The notes below the pieces were generated by a model, which searched no databases, was not told the origin of the DNA, and saw only the letters and a program-made list of their open reading frames with translations. This document shows positions 1-10,920 of a DNA stretch of 64,000 bases, piece by piece. A program made the translations under genes and the position numbers. Every line of letters begins with the position of its first letter. The stretch's first letter is position 1. The stretch is from Azoarcus olearius (GTDB lineage Bacteria > Pseudomonadota > Gammaproteobacteria > Burkholderiales > Rhodocyclaceae): the NCBI RefSeq assembly GCF_001682385.1, contig NZ_CP016210.1:2604001-2668000 (forward strand), in the 5' to 3' direction.

Positions 1-1553
1 AGGAAGAGGCGCGCAATGCCCAGCCGCTGCTGCGCACGCAGCGAGAGGCTGCGGCTCCAGTCCTCGCTTTCGTCCAGCCGCGGCGCCAGCCAGGAGATGC
101 CGGCGCATTCCAGCGCGCGATGCAGCGCGGCGTCGCTGTAGCGGGTGGCGCGCTGCGGGTAGCTCAGCACCGCGCGCAGCGTGCCTTCGGGCAGGAAGGG
201 GCGCTGCGGCAGGAACATCATGTCGCGCCCTTCGGGCAGGCTGATCTCGCCCCTGCCCCATGGCCACAGGCCCGCCACCGCCTTGAACAGACTGATCGTC
301 AGCGCCGGGTCGCCGGTGATCAGGATGCGTTCGCCGCGCCGCACATGCAGCTCGAAATCCTCCAGCAGCACCTGCCCGCTGGGCGACTCGAGGCGCAGTC
401 CGCTGATGCGCAGCTCCGGGTGGTGGGAATGGATGACGCGGATGCGCTCGCCGCTGGCGTCGTTCTCCCAGCCGCGCCGCTCCAGCGCATCCAGGTCTTC
501 ATACAGCGCCACGATGCGGTCGATGGATGCCCGGCAGCGCGCGAGGTCGCCGAGGTTGTCCACCGGCCACGACAGCGCCGAGGTCAGGCGCTGGAAGGCC
601 TGAGCGGCCTGCATCAGCAAGCCCAGCGACATCGCCCCGCCGATGTACTGCGGCGCCGCGATCAGGATGGGGAACACCGGCAGCAGCGTGCCGTAGCCGG
701 TGGAAAACGACACGATGCCGAGATAGGCGAGCGTCTGCAGGTTCCAGCCGCGGCCCACGTCGGCAAACTGCTGGTCGGCCGCGCGGCGCTCGAAACGCTC
801 GCCCCGCATCATCGCCACCGGCTCGGAATGCTCGCGCGCCCGCGCCAGGCCGAAGCGGAAATTGGCCTCCACCGCCTGCAGCACGTTGGTGCTGCGGATC
901 AGCGGGCGGCCCAGCATCAGCCCCAGCACGGTGCCGACGCCGGCATAGACGAAGGCCATCGCCACCATGAAGCCGGGCACCGCGAACGAGGTGCCCGGCA
1001 CCGGCGCGGTGCCGGACACTTCGAGCAGGATGTCGACGAAGCTGCCCAGGATCAGCAGCGAGAACAGCAGGGAATGGGCCAGCGTGATCGCCATGTCGGT
1101 GGCGATGCGCACGTCCTCGGCAATGCGCCCGTCCGGGTTGTCGTGGTCGGCGCTGGAGTAGTTCAGGCGATACAGATGTGCATGCGCCATCCAGCGGTCG
1201 AGCAGCTGGCTGGTCATCCACTTGCGCCAGTCCAGCTGCACCCAGCGCTTGATGTGCAGATGCGCCGCGGTCACCGCCATCGTCAGCACGAAGATCAGCA
1301 CGAAGGTGAGGGTCTGGCGCGCGAGGTCGGACAGCGAGCGCTCCTCCAGCGCGTCGAACAGCTCGCGGTTCCAGTAGCTGATCCAGATCGCCAACCCCAC
1401 CTGGGCCATGGTCAGCAGCACCAGCCAGGCGGTTGCCGCCCGTATCCGCCACTTGCGCTCGCTGCGCCAGTACGGCGCCACCAGCAGGCGGAACTGGCGC
1501 AGCAACTGCGATACGCGGCCGCGCGAGACAGGCGGAGTGGCGGCCGCGCCCAT
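1..1553 (-). CDS. SbmA/YddA-type ABC transporter, fused permease and degenerate ATPase, 3' part outside window
   Basis: Only the first 517 codons lie in the window; the C-terminus continues past the left edge. Residues 1 to about 330 carry several hydrophobic membrane segments of the SbmA/BacA/YddA type (for example around residues 40-60, 85-100, 160-185 and 200-220). An ABC ATPase-like part starts near residue 380. The P-loop position (residues 414-421) reads GDPALTIS, so the glycine-lysine pair of Walker A is absent. The signature position (503-510) reads LSLRAQQR, where LSxGxQQR is expected. Fold and architecture are clear, but ATP hydrolysis is doubtful. The ATG at 1551-1553 lies two bases beyond the glucokinase stop, so the two genes are probably co-transcribed. 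The transported substrate is unknown; SbmA/BacA relatives take up peptides, which I cannot infer here. Confidence 0.85.
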   Translation of the reverse strand, partial: MGAAATPPVSRGRVSQLLRQFRLLVAPYWRSERKWRIRAATAWLVLLTMAQVGLAIWISYWNRELFDALEERSLSDLARQTLTFVLIFVLTMAVTAAHLHIKRWVQLDWRKWMTSQLLDRWMAHAHLYRLNYSSADHDNPDGRIAEDVRIATDMAITLAHSLLFSLLILGSFVDILLEVSGTAPVPGTSFAVPGFMVAMAFVYAGVGTVLGLMLGRPLIRSTNVLQAVEANFRFGLARAREHSEPVAMMRGERFERRAADQQFADVGRGWNLQTLAYLGIVSFSTGYGTLLPVFPILIAAPQYIGGAMSLGLLMQAAQAFQRLTSALSWPVDNLGDLARCRASIDRIVALYEDLDALERRGWENDASGERIRVIHSHHPELRISGLRLESPSGQVLLEDFELHVRRGERILITGDPALTISLFKAVAGLWPWGRGEISLPEGRDMMFLPQRPFLPEGTLRAVLSYPQRATRYSDAALHRALECAGISWLAPRLDESEDWSRSLSLRAQQRLGIARLF

Positions 1554-1555
1554 CG

Positions 1556-2509
1556 TCAGTCCAGCCCGCGCGCCAGGCGCGCCGCCAGTTGGGCCGCGCC
1601 CTTCAGCCCGAGCAGTTCGTCGGTGACGACATGAAGCGGAATCCGCTCCATCAGCGCACGCATCGGCGGCTTGTCGCAAAAGGCTTCGCGCAGGCCGCCG
1701 TCGCGCAACAGCGGCAGCAGCTTGGGTGTGATGCCGCCGCTGAGATAGACGCCGCCGAGCGCGAGGCTGGTGAGCGCCAGATTGCCCGCCGCGGCGCCGA
1801 GCAGGCGGCCGAACAGCGCCACCGCATCGCGTGCGGCGGGCTCGCCGGCCAGCGCCGCTTCGCCGATCGCGCGCGCGCTCGCCGGTGCGTCGTCCGCCAG
1901 CCCGGCCGCGCGCCGGTACAGGCGCTCCAGCCCGCGTCCGCACAGCAGGGTTTCCAGGCTGATGCGGCCATGACGCGGCAACAGGTCCTGCACCAGCGCC
2001 ATTTCTTCGGCATTGCGCGGGGCGAAATCGGCATGGCCGCCTTCGCTCGGCAGCGCGCGCGGGTGGGCGTCCGGTCCGGCAAGCAGCGCAACGCCCAGGC
2101 CGGTGCCGGCCCCCATCAAGGCGCGCAAGCCATCCGCCACCGGGGCGCCGGCCTGCAGCGTGCAGATTCCATCCGCATCGAGCGCGGGCAGGCCGTGGGC
2201 CTGGGCGGCGAAGTCGTTGACGATGCGCACCTGGCGCAGCCCGAAACGGGTCGCAAGGGCTGCCGCATCGACGATCCACGGCAGGTTGGTGAGCGCGACG
2301 CGCTGGCTGGCCACCGGCCCGGCGACCGCGAGGCAGGCTGCCGCCACGGCCTCGCCGCCCGCCAGAAAGCCGTCCAGCAGCGCCTCCACCGAGGCGAAAT
2401 CCGGGCTGGGAAAGGTGTGGCGGCGCAGCGTGCGCCACGCCTCGCCCTCCAGTTCCGCGAGCAGCAGGCGCGACTGCGAGCCGCCGATATCTGCCGCAAG
2501 TATCCGCAT
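1556..2509 (-). CDS. glk: Glucokinase
   Basis: This 317-residue protein phosphorylates glucose to glucose 6-phosphate with ATP in the cytoplasm. The N-terminal phosphate-binding strand reads ADIGGSQSR (family DxGGTxxR). The catalytic strand VNDFAAQAHG, the second phosphate loop GAGTGLGVA and the sugar-binding EGGHADFAP are all in place. Length matches the bacterial Glk family (about 320 residues). It starts at an ATG near a divergent promoter region shared with the GT39 gene and runs almost directly into the ABC gene downstream. Nothing appears missing. The family assignment is firm; the physiological sugar was not tested. Confidence 0.92.
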   Translation of the reverse strand: MRILAADIGGSQSRLLLAELEGEAWRTLRRHTFPSPDFASVEALLDGFLAGGEAVAAACLAVAGPVASQRVALTNLPWIVDAAALATRFGLRQVRIVNDFAAQAHGLPALDADGICTLQAGAPVADGLRALMGAGTGLGVALLAGPDAHPRALPSEGGHADFAPRNAEEMALVQDLLPRHGRISLETLLCGRGLERLYRRAAGLADDAPASARAIGEAALAGEPAARDAVALFGRLLGAAAGNLALTSLALGGVYLSGGITPKLLPLLRDGGLREAFCDKPPMRALMERIPLHVVTDELLGLKGAAQLAARLARGLD

Positions 2510-2665
2510 GCCCCGCCTTCGTTGTCCTTGGTAATAGGAGCGAAGGTTAGCGCAATCCGCCCGCGCCGCCGCGTGCGTTTTGCCGCCGGCGCTGCCCGCC
2601 GCCGTGGCGCAGCCGTAACACGACCTTCACGAAGGGCTCACGAAGCGCTCCCTAGAATCGCCCGC

Positions 2666-4168
2666 ATGCTGCCTGCGACATCCTCGCTCCCCGCCCCTGC
2701 CGCCGCCGAGCGCGCCTTGTCGCGCTTCTTTTTCGGCTGCGTGGTGCTCGCCACTGCATACCGGCTGGCGGTGCTCGCGCGCCTCGGGCTGAACCCGTAT
2801 GTGGACGAGGCCTACTACTGGGGCTGGGCGCAGGCGCTGGACTGGGGCTACTACTCCAAGCCGCCGCTGATCGCCGCGCTGCTGGCGCTGTCCGAACGCC
2901 TGTTCGGCGACAACCTGTACGCGCTCAAGGCGCCGTCGCTGATGCTGTACCCGGCCACCGCGCTGGTCATCCACCGCCTCGGCTGCGTGCTGTTCGACGC
3001 CCGCACCGGCTGCTGGGCGGGGCTCGCCTTCCTCACGCTGCCGGCCACGTCCGCGCTGGGGCTTTTTGCCAGCACCGATGCGCCGCTGCTGCTGTGCTGG
3101 GCGCTCGCGCTGCTGCTGTTGTGGCAGGCGCAGCGCGACGAGCGCATCGCGCCCTGGCTGGGATTGGGTGTGGTCACCGGGCTGGGCCTGATGTCGAAGT
3201 ACACGATGCTCGCGTTCGCGGGCTCGGCCCTGCTGGCGCTGCTGGCCGAGCCCGCGGGGCGGCGCCGGCTGGCCTCGCCGGGGCCCTGGCTGGCGCTGGC
3301 GGTGGCACTGGCGATCTTCGCCCCCAACCTGTGGTGGAACGCGCACCACGGCTTTCCCACCTTCCAGCACACCGCCGAGATCACGCGGCTGAACGCGCGC
3401 GGCTGGGAGCCGGACGAACTCGGCGAATTTCTGCTCGCGCAGTGGGCCGCGTTCGGGCCGCTGCTCGCGCTGGGCCTGCTGTTGCCGTTGCGCGCGCCCC
3501 GCGCGCTGTGGGCCGACGCGCGGCTGCGTTTCCTGCTCGTCTTCGTGTGGCCGCTGCTGCTGGTGGTCAGCCTGCAGGCGCTGACCGGGCGTGCAAACGG
3601 CAACTGGGCGGCGCCGGTCTTCGTGGCGGGCTGCCTGTTCGTCGCGGCCACGCTGCAGCCGCAGCGAGCGCGCCTGCTGATGGCGGCGGTCGCGCTCAAT
3701 ATCGTGCTGGGGCTGGGGCTGTATCACTGGCAGGACCTGCTCGCCGCGGCCGGCAAGCCGCTGACCGGCCGCAGCGACCCCTACAAGCGCGCCCGCGGCT
3801 GGGACGCGCTGGTGGCCGCGGTACGTCCGCACTACGAGGCCGCGCGCACCCGCGACCCCGACGTGATCCTGATGGGCGACGACCGCGAACTGCTCGCCCA
3901 GCTCATCTACGGCCTGCGCCCGCTGCGTTACGCGCGCTGGCAGGCGGACGCCCACATCGTCGATCACTACGGCCTCACCGCGCCGCTGCGCGCGGACGAC
4001 CGCGGCAGCGTGCTGTTTGCCTCCATCCGCCGCGACCCGGCCGCGCTGGCCGAGGTCACCCGGCGTTTCGAACAGGCGCAGCCCCTGGGCGAAGTGGATG
4101 TCGCGCTGTATCCGGATTTTCACAGAAGGGCGTCACTATGGCTGCTGAAGGGCTTCAAGGCTTACTGA
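2666..4168 (+). CDS. ArnT-like glycosyltransferase, GT39/PMT family membrane protein
   Basis: A 500-residue polytopic inner-membrane protein. After a short cytoplasmic N-terminus, the first membrane segment is followed by a periplasmic loop with the acidic DE motif (NPYVDEAYYWGW, about residues 42-53) typical of ArnT/PMT glycosyltransferases. A KPPLIA stretch follows, then about ten further hydrophobic segments up to residue 370 and a soluble C-terminal domain. Such enzymes transfer a sugar from a polyprenyl-phosphate carrier to lipid A or another periplasmic acceptor. I chose the ATG at 2666 because upstream in-frame codons overlap glk on the other strand and show no protein-like composition. 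It begins the plus-strand envelope gene block; the next gene's preferred start overlaps its last 31 bases. The exact donor and acceptor cannot be read from the sequence. Confidence 0.85.
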   Translation: MLPATSSLPAPAAAERALSRFFFGCVVLATAYRLAVLARLGLNPYVDEAYYWGWAQALDWGYYSKPPLIAALLALSERLFGDNLYALKAPSLMLYPATALVIHRLGCVLFDARTGCWAGLAFLTLPATSALGLFASTDAPLLLCWALALLLLWQAQRDERIAPWLGLGVVTGLGLMSKYTMLAFAGSALLALLAEPAGRRRLASPGPWLALAVALAIFAPNLWWNAHHGFPTFQHTAEITRLNARGWEPDELGEFLLAQWAAFGPLLALGLLLPLRAPRALWADARLRFLLVFVWPLLLVVSLQALTGRANGNWAAPVFVAGCLFVAATLQPQRARLLMAAVALNIVLGLGLYHWQDLLAAAGKPLTGRSDPYKRARGWDALVAAVRPHYEAARTRDPDVILMGDDRELLAQLIYGLRPLRYARWQADAHIVDHYGLTAPLRADDRGSVLFASIRRDPAALAEVTRRFEQAQPLGEVDVALYPDFHRRASLWLLKGFKAY

Positions 4169-4838
4169 ACCAGGCAGGCATGAACGCAGCGTTATCCACC
4201 CCCACCCGCCGGCTGCGCGCCTGGCTGGACATGCATCTGGTCGACCACGGCGCGATCCGCGCGGTGTACAACAACTTCCATGCGCTGGGCGGCGGCATGT
4301 ACCGCTGCAGCCAGCCCAGCCCGGCGCAGATCCGCCGCTACCACGCCCGCCACGGCATCCGCAGCATCATCAACCTGCGCGGGGTGCACGATTACGGCTC
4401 CTACTTCTTCGAGGAAGAAGCCTGCGCCCGCCTCGGCATCGCGCTGCACAGCGTCAAGCTGTACTCGCGGGTGCCGCCGTCGGTGGAAGAAATCCACCGC
4501 ATGCGCGACCTCTTCGCCGGCCTGCAGTACCCGGCGCTGCTGCACTGCAAGTCGGGCGCCGACCGCGCCGGGCTGGGCGCGGCCCTGTACCGCATCCTGC
4601 AACTCGGCCACCCGGTGCGCGAGGCGATGCGCGAGCTGTCGTGGAAATACGGCCATTCGAAGCGCGCCCGCACCGGCATCCTCGACTTCTTCTTCGCCAG
4701 CTATCTCCCCCACCACGCGCGCACGCCGATCGCCTTTCTCGACTGGGTGGACACGGTGTACGACGAACAGGCGCTCAAGGCCGCCTTCCGCGACCACGGC
4801 TGGGCCAGCGCGATGGTCGACACGGTGCTGCGGCGGGA

Positions 4839-4842
<4 letters not shown>
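4138..4842 (+). CDS. Dual-specificity/tyrosine phosphatase-like protein
   Basis: A 234-residue soluble protein with the cysteine phosphatase P-loop HCKSGADRAG (catalytic Cys137, Arg143), matching the HCxxGxxR consensus. The upstream segment IRSIINLRG is typical of fused DSP/PTP-like bacterial phosphatases. I prefer the ATG at 4138, preceded by AGAAGGG at 4124-4130; an alternative ATG lies at 4180. The gene overlaps the end of the GT39 gene, and its stop overlaps the next start (ATGA at 4839-4842). Placement between a lipid A-type transferase and an MsbA-like flippase suggests dephosphorylation of a lipid, sugar or regulatory protein in envelope synthesis. That role is inferred, and no known substrate is indicated. 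Confidence 0.82.
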
Positions 4843-6601
<1,759 letters not shown>

Positions 6602-6605
<4 letters not shown>

Positions 6606-7795
6606 AGCCGCTGCACGCCGCCCGCCTGCCGCTGTGGCGGCCTGCGCTTCCGGACGCCGCGGCCGAGGGCGGCGCGCTCGCCGCGTCGCTGCCGCCTTCC
6701 CCCTGCGTCGGGCCTGGCGGTGACAGCGTGCTGCGCGCGGCGCCCTCGCCCGCCCCAGCGGTGGCGGCCGGCACCGTCGCGCTCTACTTCGTCGCCTCGC
6801 CGCTGCAATACCTCGCGGCGCGCCGCATTGCCGCCACCGCCGAGGCCGGCAGCCGACAGGTGCTGGTCTGGTACAAGCACAGCGTGGCCAACATCGTGCG
6901 CCCCGAGGAATGGGACGCCACCGCCTTCATGCCCTGGCCGCGCTGGGAACCGCTGCCCGGCGCCTTCGGCCGCCACCGCCGGCTGCGCGCCAACATCGCG
7001 CTGGTCGCCGCCCTCGTCGGGCACTGCGAGCGGCTCCACATCCACAGCGCGGTGTTCGACACCGAGGCGATCAACTACTTCCTGCGCGCGCTGCCGCCCG
7101 CCTGCGGCGCGCGTTCGATGCACGCCCGCATCCTGCCGGACGGCATCATCAGCACCCGGCGCTACCCGCTCAGCCTGGCCAGGCGCCTTGCGCAGCTCGG
7201 TCGCAAGCTGCGCCGGCTGGCAGCGCCGGAGCTGGACTACTGGTGCTTCGGCGGCGACCGCATCGGCTCGGACGCGCCGTTCTGCGACCGCATCTACGTG
7301 CTGCCCGGCCTGCCCCACGCCTACCCGGCGCACAAGGTGGCGGTGCTGCCGCCGCTGGTGGAAGCCGGCCAGGATGCGGCGGCGGCCGGCGGCCCGCGCC
7401 GCGCGCTGGTCGTCGGCCAGCCGCTCACCGCCTTCGGGTTGATGCGCGCGGAAGACCTCGCCGCCGTCACCGCCGAGATCCGCGCCCGCCTCGACGCGCT
7501 CGGCATCGACGCGGTGGACTACAAGCCGCACCCCAAGGATCGCCAGCACGAGCTGACCCATCCCGACTACCGCACGGTAGCGCCAGCGGAGCCGCTGGAG
7601 CGCTTCATGGCCGCGCGCCACTACCACGCGGTGCTCGGCGTGCGCTCGTCGGCGCTGCTGTTCGCCCGCCAGCTCTACGGCGCCGACACCGTGGTCGAGG
7701 CCTGCGGCTGGTCGCGCATCCGTTTCAAGTCGGCGGCCGAGCGCGAGGACATGGCGCGCAGCTTCGAAGCGGTCGGCGTGGTGTTGCGGCCGTGA
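6602..7795 (+). CDS. Polysialyltransferase-like (POLYST family) glycosyltransferase
   Basis: A 397-residue protein. The first 55 residues are alanine/proline-rich and low-complexity. The core then begins with YFVASPLQYLAARRI, the N-terminal hallmark of the alpha-2,8-polysialyltransferase-like family. Further on are DGIIST, a KPHPKD motif at about residue 305, and the segment VLGVRSSALLFA, which resembles the donor-binding region of that family. The start at 6602 overlaps the MsbA stop (ATGA). No CMP-sialic acid synthesis gene occurs in the window, so the donor could be CMP-Kdo or another nucleotide sugar. Its link to sialic acid is by family resemblance only. Confidence 0.72.
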
Positions 7796-9078
7796 CGGGC
7801 GTGAATCACGGGCACACCGTTTCGCCCGGCGCCGGCGCAAGGCTGGCGCCGCTGTGCGGCGCGGCCGCGGTGCTCGGCTTCGCCGGTCTGGTCGTGCTGC
7901 GCGGGCCGGCCAGCCCGGGCACGGTGGGTGCGCTGCTGGCCTGCGCCGGCTTCGGGCTCGCGCTCGCCAGTGGCCGGCTGCACCGCGACGAGGCGATGCT
8001 GGCGCTGATCTTCGCGCTGGTGCCGCTGTACTGCGTGCTCAATCTCGCCCTCACCGGCTGGGACCCCGGCCAGCTCGACAAGCCGGGCCGGCTGCTGCTG
8101 GCGATCGGCATCATGCTCGCGCTGTCGCGCTGCGGGCTGCCGGCGCACTGGCTGCATCACGGCTGCCTCGTCGGCTGCTACGCCGCCGCGGCAATGGCGG
8201 CGTGGCAGGTGGAGTGGCTGGGCATGGAGCGCGCCAGCGGCCCGATGAACGCGATTCCGTTCGGCAACAACGCGCTGCTGCTCGGCTTTTTCGCGGCGGC
8301 GGGCTGGCTGGCCCAACCCGCGCAGCAGCGCGGAACGCCGCTGACGCTGGTGACCGCGGGCGCCACGCTGGCCGCACTGTATGCGTCCTTCGCGTCCGGC
8401 AGCCGCGGCGGCTGGATCGCGATTCCGGCACTCGCCTGGATACTCGCGCTGGCCGCCGAGCGCACGCGCCGCGGCCACCGGCTGGCCTACGCCGCGACCG
8501 CGCTGGCGCTGACCGTCGCGACCGTGGCGGCGGTGCCTGCGCTGCATGCGCGCAGCGTGGCGGAGATCGACGCCGTCCTCCACGCCTGGCACGCGACGCC
8601 GGCCGAGGCCGCCCGGATGGAGTTGTCCTCGGTCGGCACCCGGCTGCAGCTCTACCGCCTCGGCCTCGACGCCTTCCTTGCCCATCCACTGTCCGGCATC
8701 GGCTACGGCCAGCTTGCGCCCTGGCTGGCGGCGCAGGCGCAGGCCGGCCTGCTGCCGCCGGACTTCGCGCGCTACACCCATCTGCACTCGGGCCTGATCG
8801 ACACCGCCGCGCGCGGCGGCGTGCTCGGCCTGCTCGCGCTCGGCGGCCTGCTGGGCGGGCTGGGGCGCTACTTCGCCCCCGGCCTGCGCCACGCCGACGC
8901 CGAAGCGCGCGCTTTCGCGCTGTACGGGCTGCTCGCCACGGTAGCGGCGCTGCTGTTCTCGCTGACCAACGTGTTCTTCCCCGCCATCGTCGGCACCAAC
9001 ATCCTGGTGCTGACGCTCGCCGTGCCCGCCGGCGCGCTCGCCCACCGGCTGCGCGTCGCCACCGGAGGCGCTCGATGA
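7792..9078 (+). CDS. O-antigen ligase-like membrane protein (WaaL/Wzy_C family)
   Basis: A 428-residue protein with about ten to twelve hydrophobic segments. It has a large periplasmic loop near residues 255-330 containing YTHLHSGLID, which corresponds to the histidine-bearing loop of WaaL ligases. I use the GTG at 7792, which overlaps the previous stop (GTGA); another GTG lies three codons later. Members of this family join undecaprenyl-linked O-polysaccharide to lipid A-core in the periplasm, or polymerise repeat units (Wzy). The two activities cannot be separated by sequence inspection. Its position between a POLYST-like and a GT29-like transferase suggests that it acts on their product. 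Confidence 0.8.
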   Translation: MTGVNHGHTVSPGAGARLAPLCGAAAVLGFAGLVVLRGPASPGTVGALLACAGFGLALASGRLHRDEAMLALIFALVPLYCVLNLALTGWDPGQLDKPGRLLLAIGIMLALSRCGLPAHWLHHGCLVGCYAAAAMAAWQVEWLGMERASGPMNAIPFGNNALLLGFFAAAGWLAQPAQQRGTPLTLVTAGATLAALYASFASGSRGGWIAIPALAWILALAAERTRRGHRLAYAATALALTVATVAAVPALHARSVAEIDAVLHAWHATPAEAARMELSSVGTRLQLYRLGLDAFLAHPLSGIGYGQLAPWLAAQAQAGLLPPDFARYTHLHSGLIDTAARGGVLGLLALGGLLGGLGRYFAPGLRHADAEARAFALYGLLATVAALLFSLTNVFFPAIVGTNILVLTLAVPAGALAHRLRVATGGAR

Positions 9079-9698
9079 TCCCCGCCGCGGTGCCGCTGCC
9101 CGCCGACGAGCGCCTGCGCGCGCTGCTGGACGAAGTGGCCGGCCGCCGGGTGGTCGTGGTCGGCAACAGCAGCGGCCAGTTCTCGCAAGGGCTGGGCGAA
9201 CGCATCGACGGCTTCGACCTGGTGGTGCGGATGAACCTCGGGCTGGTGCGCGAGCCCCGCCACCAGGGCAGCCGCACCGACATCGTGTTCAGCTCCACCG
9301 ACAAGCTCGACGCCGCCACCATCCTGTCCGCCTATCGCCCGCGCTGGACCGTGTGGGCCACGCCCAAGCGCGAGCGCATGCCCGACCTCGCCGCGTTGGG
9401 CGACACGCTGGTGCTGCATCCGCTCGAAGTGTGGGACGCGCTGCATGCGCGCACCGCGCCGGCGCGCCCTTCGACCGGGCTGATTGCGATCAACCTCTTC
9501 TTCCAGTACGGCCGCTGCGCGGATCTGGCCTTCGCCGGGTTCGACTTCTTCGCCAGCGGCACCTTCTACCACCGCCGGCTGTTCGGGCTGCTGCCGGGCC
9601 GGCGCAAATCCTCCACCGCGCACGACGGCGACGTCGAGGCGCGCGCCGCGGCGACGATGATCGCCAGCGGCCGCCTGCGCGACTTGTCCGCCCGCTGA
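9075..9698 (+). CDS. GT29 sialyltransferase-like protein
   Basis: A compact 207-residue protein starting with an ATGA overlap. Residues about 26-55 read VVVVGNSSGQ then IDGFDLVVRMN. This resembles sialylmotif L of animal-type GT29 sialyltransferases (VVGNSG...IDSHDFVxRMN). Around residue 140, the segment PSTGLIAINL followed by LAFAGFDFF resembles sialylmotif S. Bacterial members of this fold are less common and mostly uncharacterised. The protein is shorter than eukaryotic enzymes and has no membrane anchor, so it should be cytosolic. The donor could be a CMP-activated acidic sugar. The fold assignment is good; the reaction is inferred. Confidence 0.72.
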   Translation: MIPAAVPLPADERLRALLDEVAGRRVVVVGNSSGQFSQGLGERIDGFDLVVRMNLGLVREPRHQGSRTDIVFSSTDKLDAATILSAYRPRWTVWATPKRERMPDLAALGDTLVLHPLEVWDALHARTAPARPSTGLIAINLFFQYGRCADLAFAGFDFFASGTFYHRRLFGLLPGRRKSSTAHDGDVEARAAATMIASGRLRDLSAR

Positions 9699-9702
9699 CC
9701 CC

Positions 9703-10701
9703 ATGCGCCCGCTCCGCGTTGCCGTCTTCAACGACACCCGCCGCACCTCGCACTACGGCTGTGAATTCGTCATGGAGGTGCTCGCCGCCGAACTGCGCGC
9801 ACGCGCCATCGAGCCGGTGTTCCACTGGCCGATGGGCCATGACTGGCGCGGGCGGCCCGAGGTGGATGCGGCGCTGCGCACGGTGGACGCGGTGATCGTC
9901 AACGGCGAGGGCTCGATCCACGACAGCGCGCGCCGCGCACGCGCGCATTACCTGACCGAAATCGCCGGCCACGCCCGCGCGCTCGCCGGCATCCCCAGTT
10001 TTCTCGTCAACGCCTCGCTGTATGCGCTGGAGCCGTGCGTGATCGATCGTCTGCGCGATTTCGATGCCCTCTACCTGCGCGAAAGCGGCTCGCTCGCCAC
10101 GCTGGCGGGCAGCGGCCTTGCCGCCGCGGTGGTGCCCGACCTGACGCTGATGGTGACGCCGTCTGCGTCCGGCGCGCGCGCCGGCGTCGTGGGCACCGAC
10201 TCGGTCAAGGCCGACGTCGCCGCGCGCCTCAAAGCCTTGTGCGCCGCGCGCGGCTGGGCCCACACCCGGCTCACCCACGCCGCGCGCCCGCGGCGCGCCG
10301 AACACGGCGCCGGCTACGAATACCTGCGCCGCCATGCCAAGTGGCTGCACGCGCTTGCCACCGGGCGCAACACACGCTCGCGCCACGCCTTCCTGCGCCT
10401 GCTGGCGGGGCACGGCCTGCTGGTCAGCGGGCGCTTCCACGCGGTCACGCTGGCGCTCGCCACCCGCACGCCCTTTGTCGCGGTGGAATCGAACACGCCC
10501 AAGATCTCCGCGCTGGTGCACGACGCGCTGGGCGGCAGCACGCGCGTGCGCCCGCTCGCCGAGCTCGAACAGCTCGACCCCGCCGCGTGGGCCTGGACCG
10601 CCGCCGAGGCGCAGTCGCTGGAGGCCTTCCTGGACTCGGCACGCCGGCGCGGCGCGGCCATGTTCGACGCGATCCGCGCAGCGCTCGACGCGCGCCGCTG
10701 A
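9703..10701 (+). CDS. Polysaccharide pyruvyl transferase family protein
   Basis: A 332-residue protein beginning four bases after the previous stop. The N-terminal segment VAVFNDTRRTSHYGCEFVM is a Rossmann-like start. The VNGEGSIHD motif at about 67-75 and the C-terminal GHGLLVSGRFHAVTLALA plus ESNTPKISAL are typical of the polysaccharide pyruvyltransferase (PS_pyruv_trans) family. Such enzymes add pyruvate ketals from PEP to exopolysaccharide sugars, though many relatives have no proven activity. It probably modifies the glycan made by the genes just upstream. A 219-base gap with small hairpins follows before the GT9 gene, so the first transcription unit may end here. Confidence 0.8.
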   Translation: MRPLRVAVFNDTRRTSHYGCEFVMEVLAAELRARAIEPVFHWPMGHDWRGRPEVDAALRTVDAVIVNGEGSIHDSARRARAHYLTEIAGHARALAGIPSFLVNASLYALEPCVIDRLRDFDALYLRESGSLATLAGSGLAAAVVPDLTLMVTPSASGARAGVVGTDSVKADVAARLKALCAARGWAHTRLTHAARPRRAEHGAGYEYLRRHAKWLHALATGRNTRSRHAFLRLLAGHGLLVSGRFHAVTLALATRTPFVAVESNTPKISALVHDALGGSTRVRPLAELEQLDPAAWAWTAAEAQSLEAFLDSARRRGAAMFDAIRAALDARR

Positions 10702-10920
10702 CGCCCCGCCACCTCAACGGCATTTTCACAAACGCCCCGCCTTTTCTTCACGAAGGCGGCGGCACATTGATGCCCGGGACCGACAGCAGCGGCCCCCGCG
10801 GCACCGGGCGCCAGGGGGCGTCCGGGCGCCGCACCCGCTTTCATCAAACCCCCATTTTCCGGTCATCGACCCGCAACCAAGGCGCGCCACACTGGCTTTC
10901 ACCGCATTCCATCCCCCCGC

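Noticed and set aside
499..1452. Long minus-strand open frame overlapping the SbmA-like gene
   Set aside because: It is a shadow frame with arginine/glycine/alanine-rich text. The frame from 1553 gives a real membrane/ABC protein.
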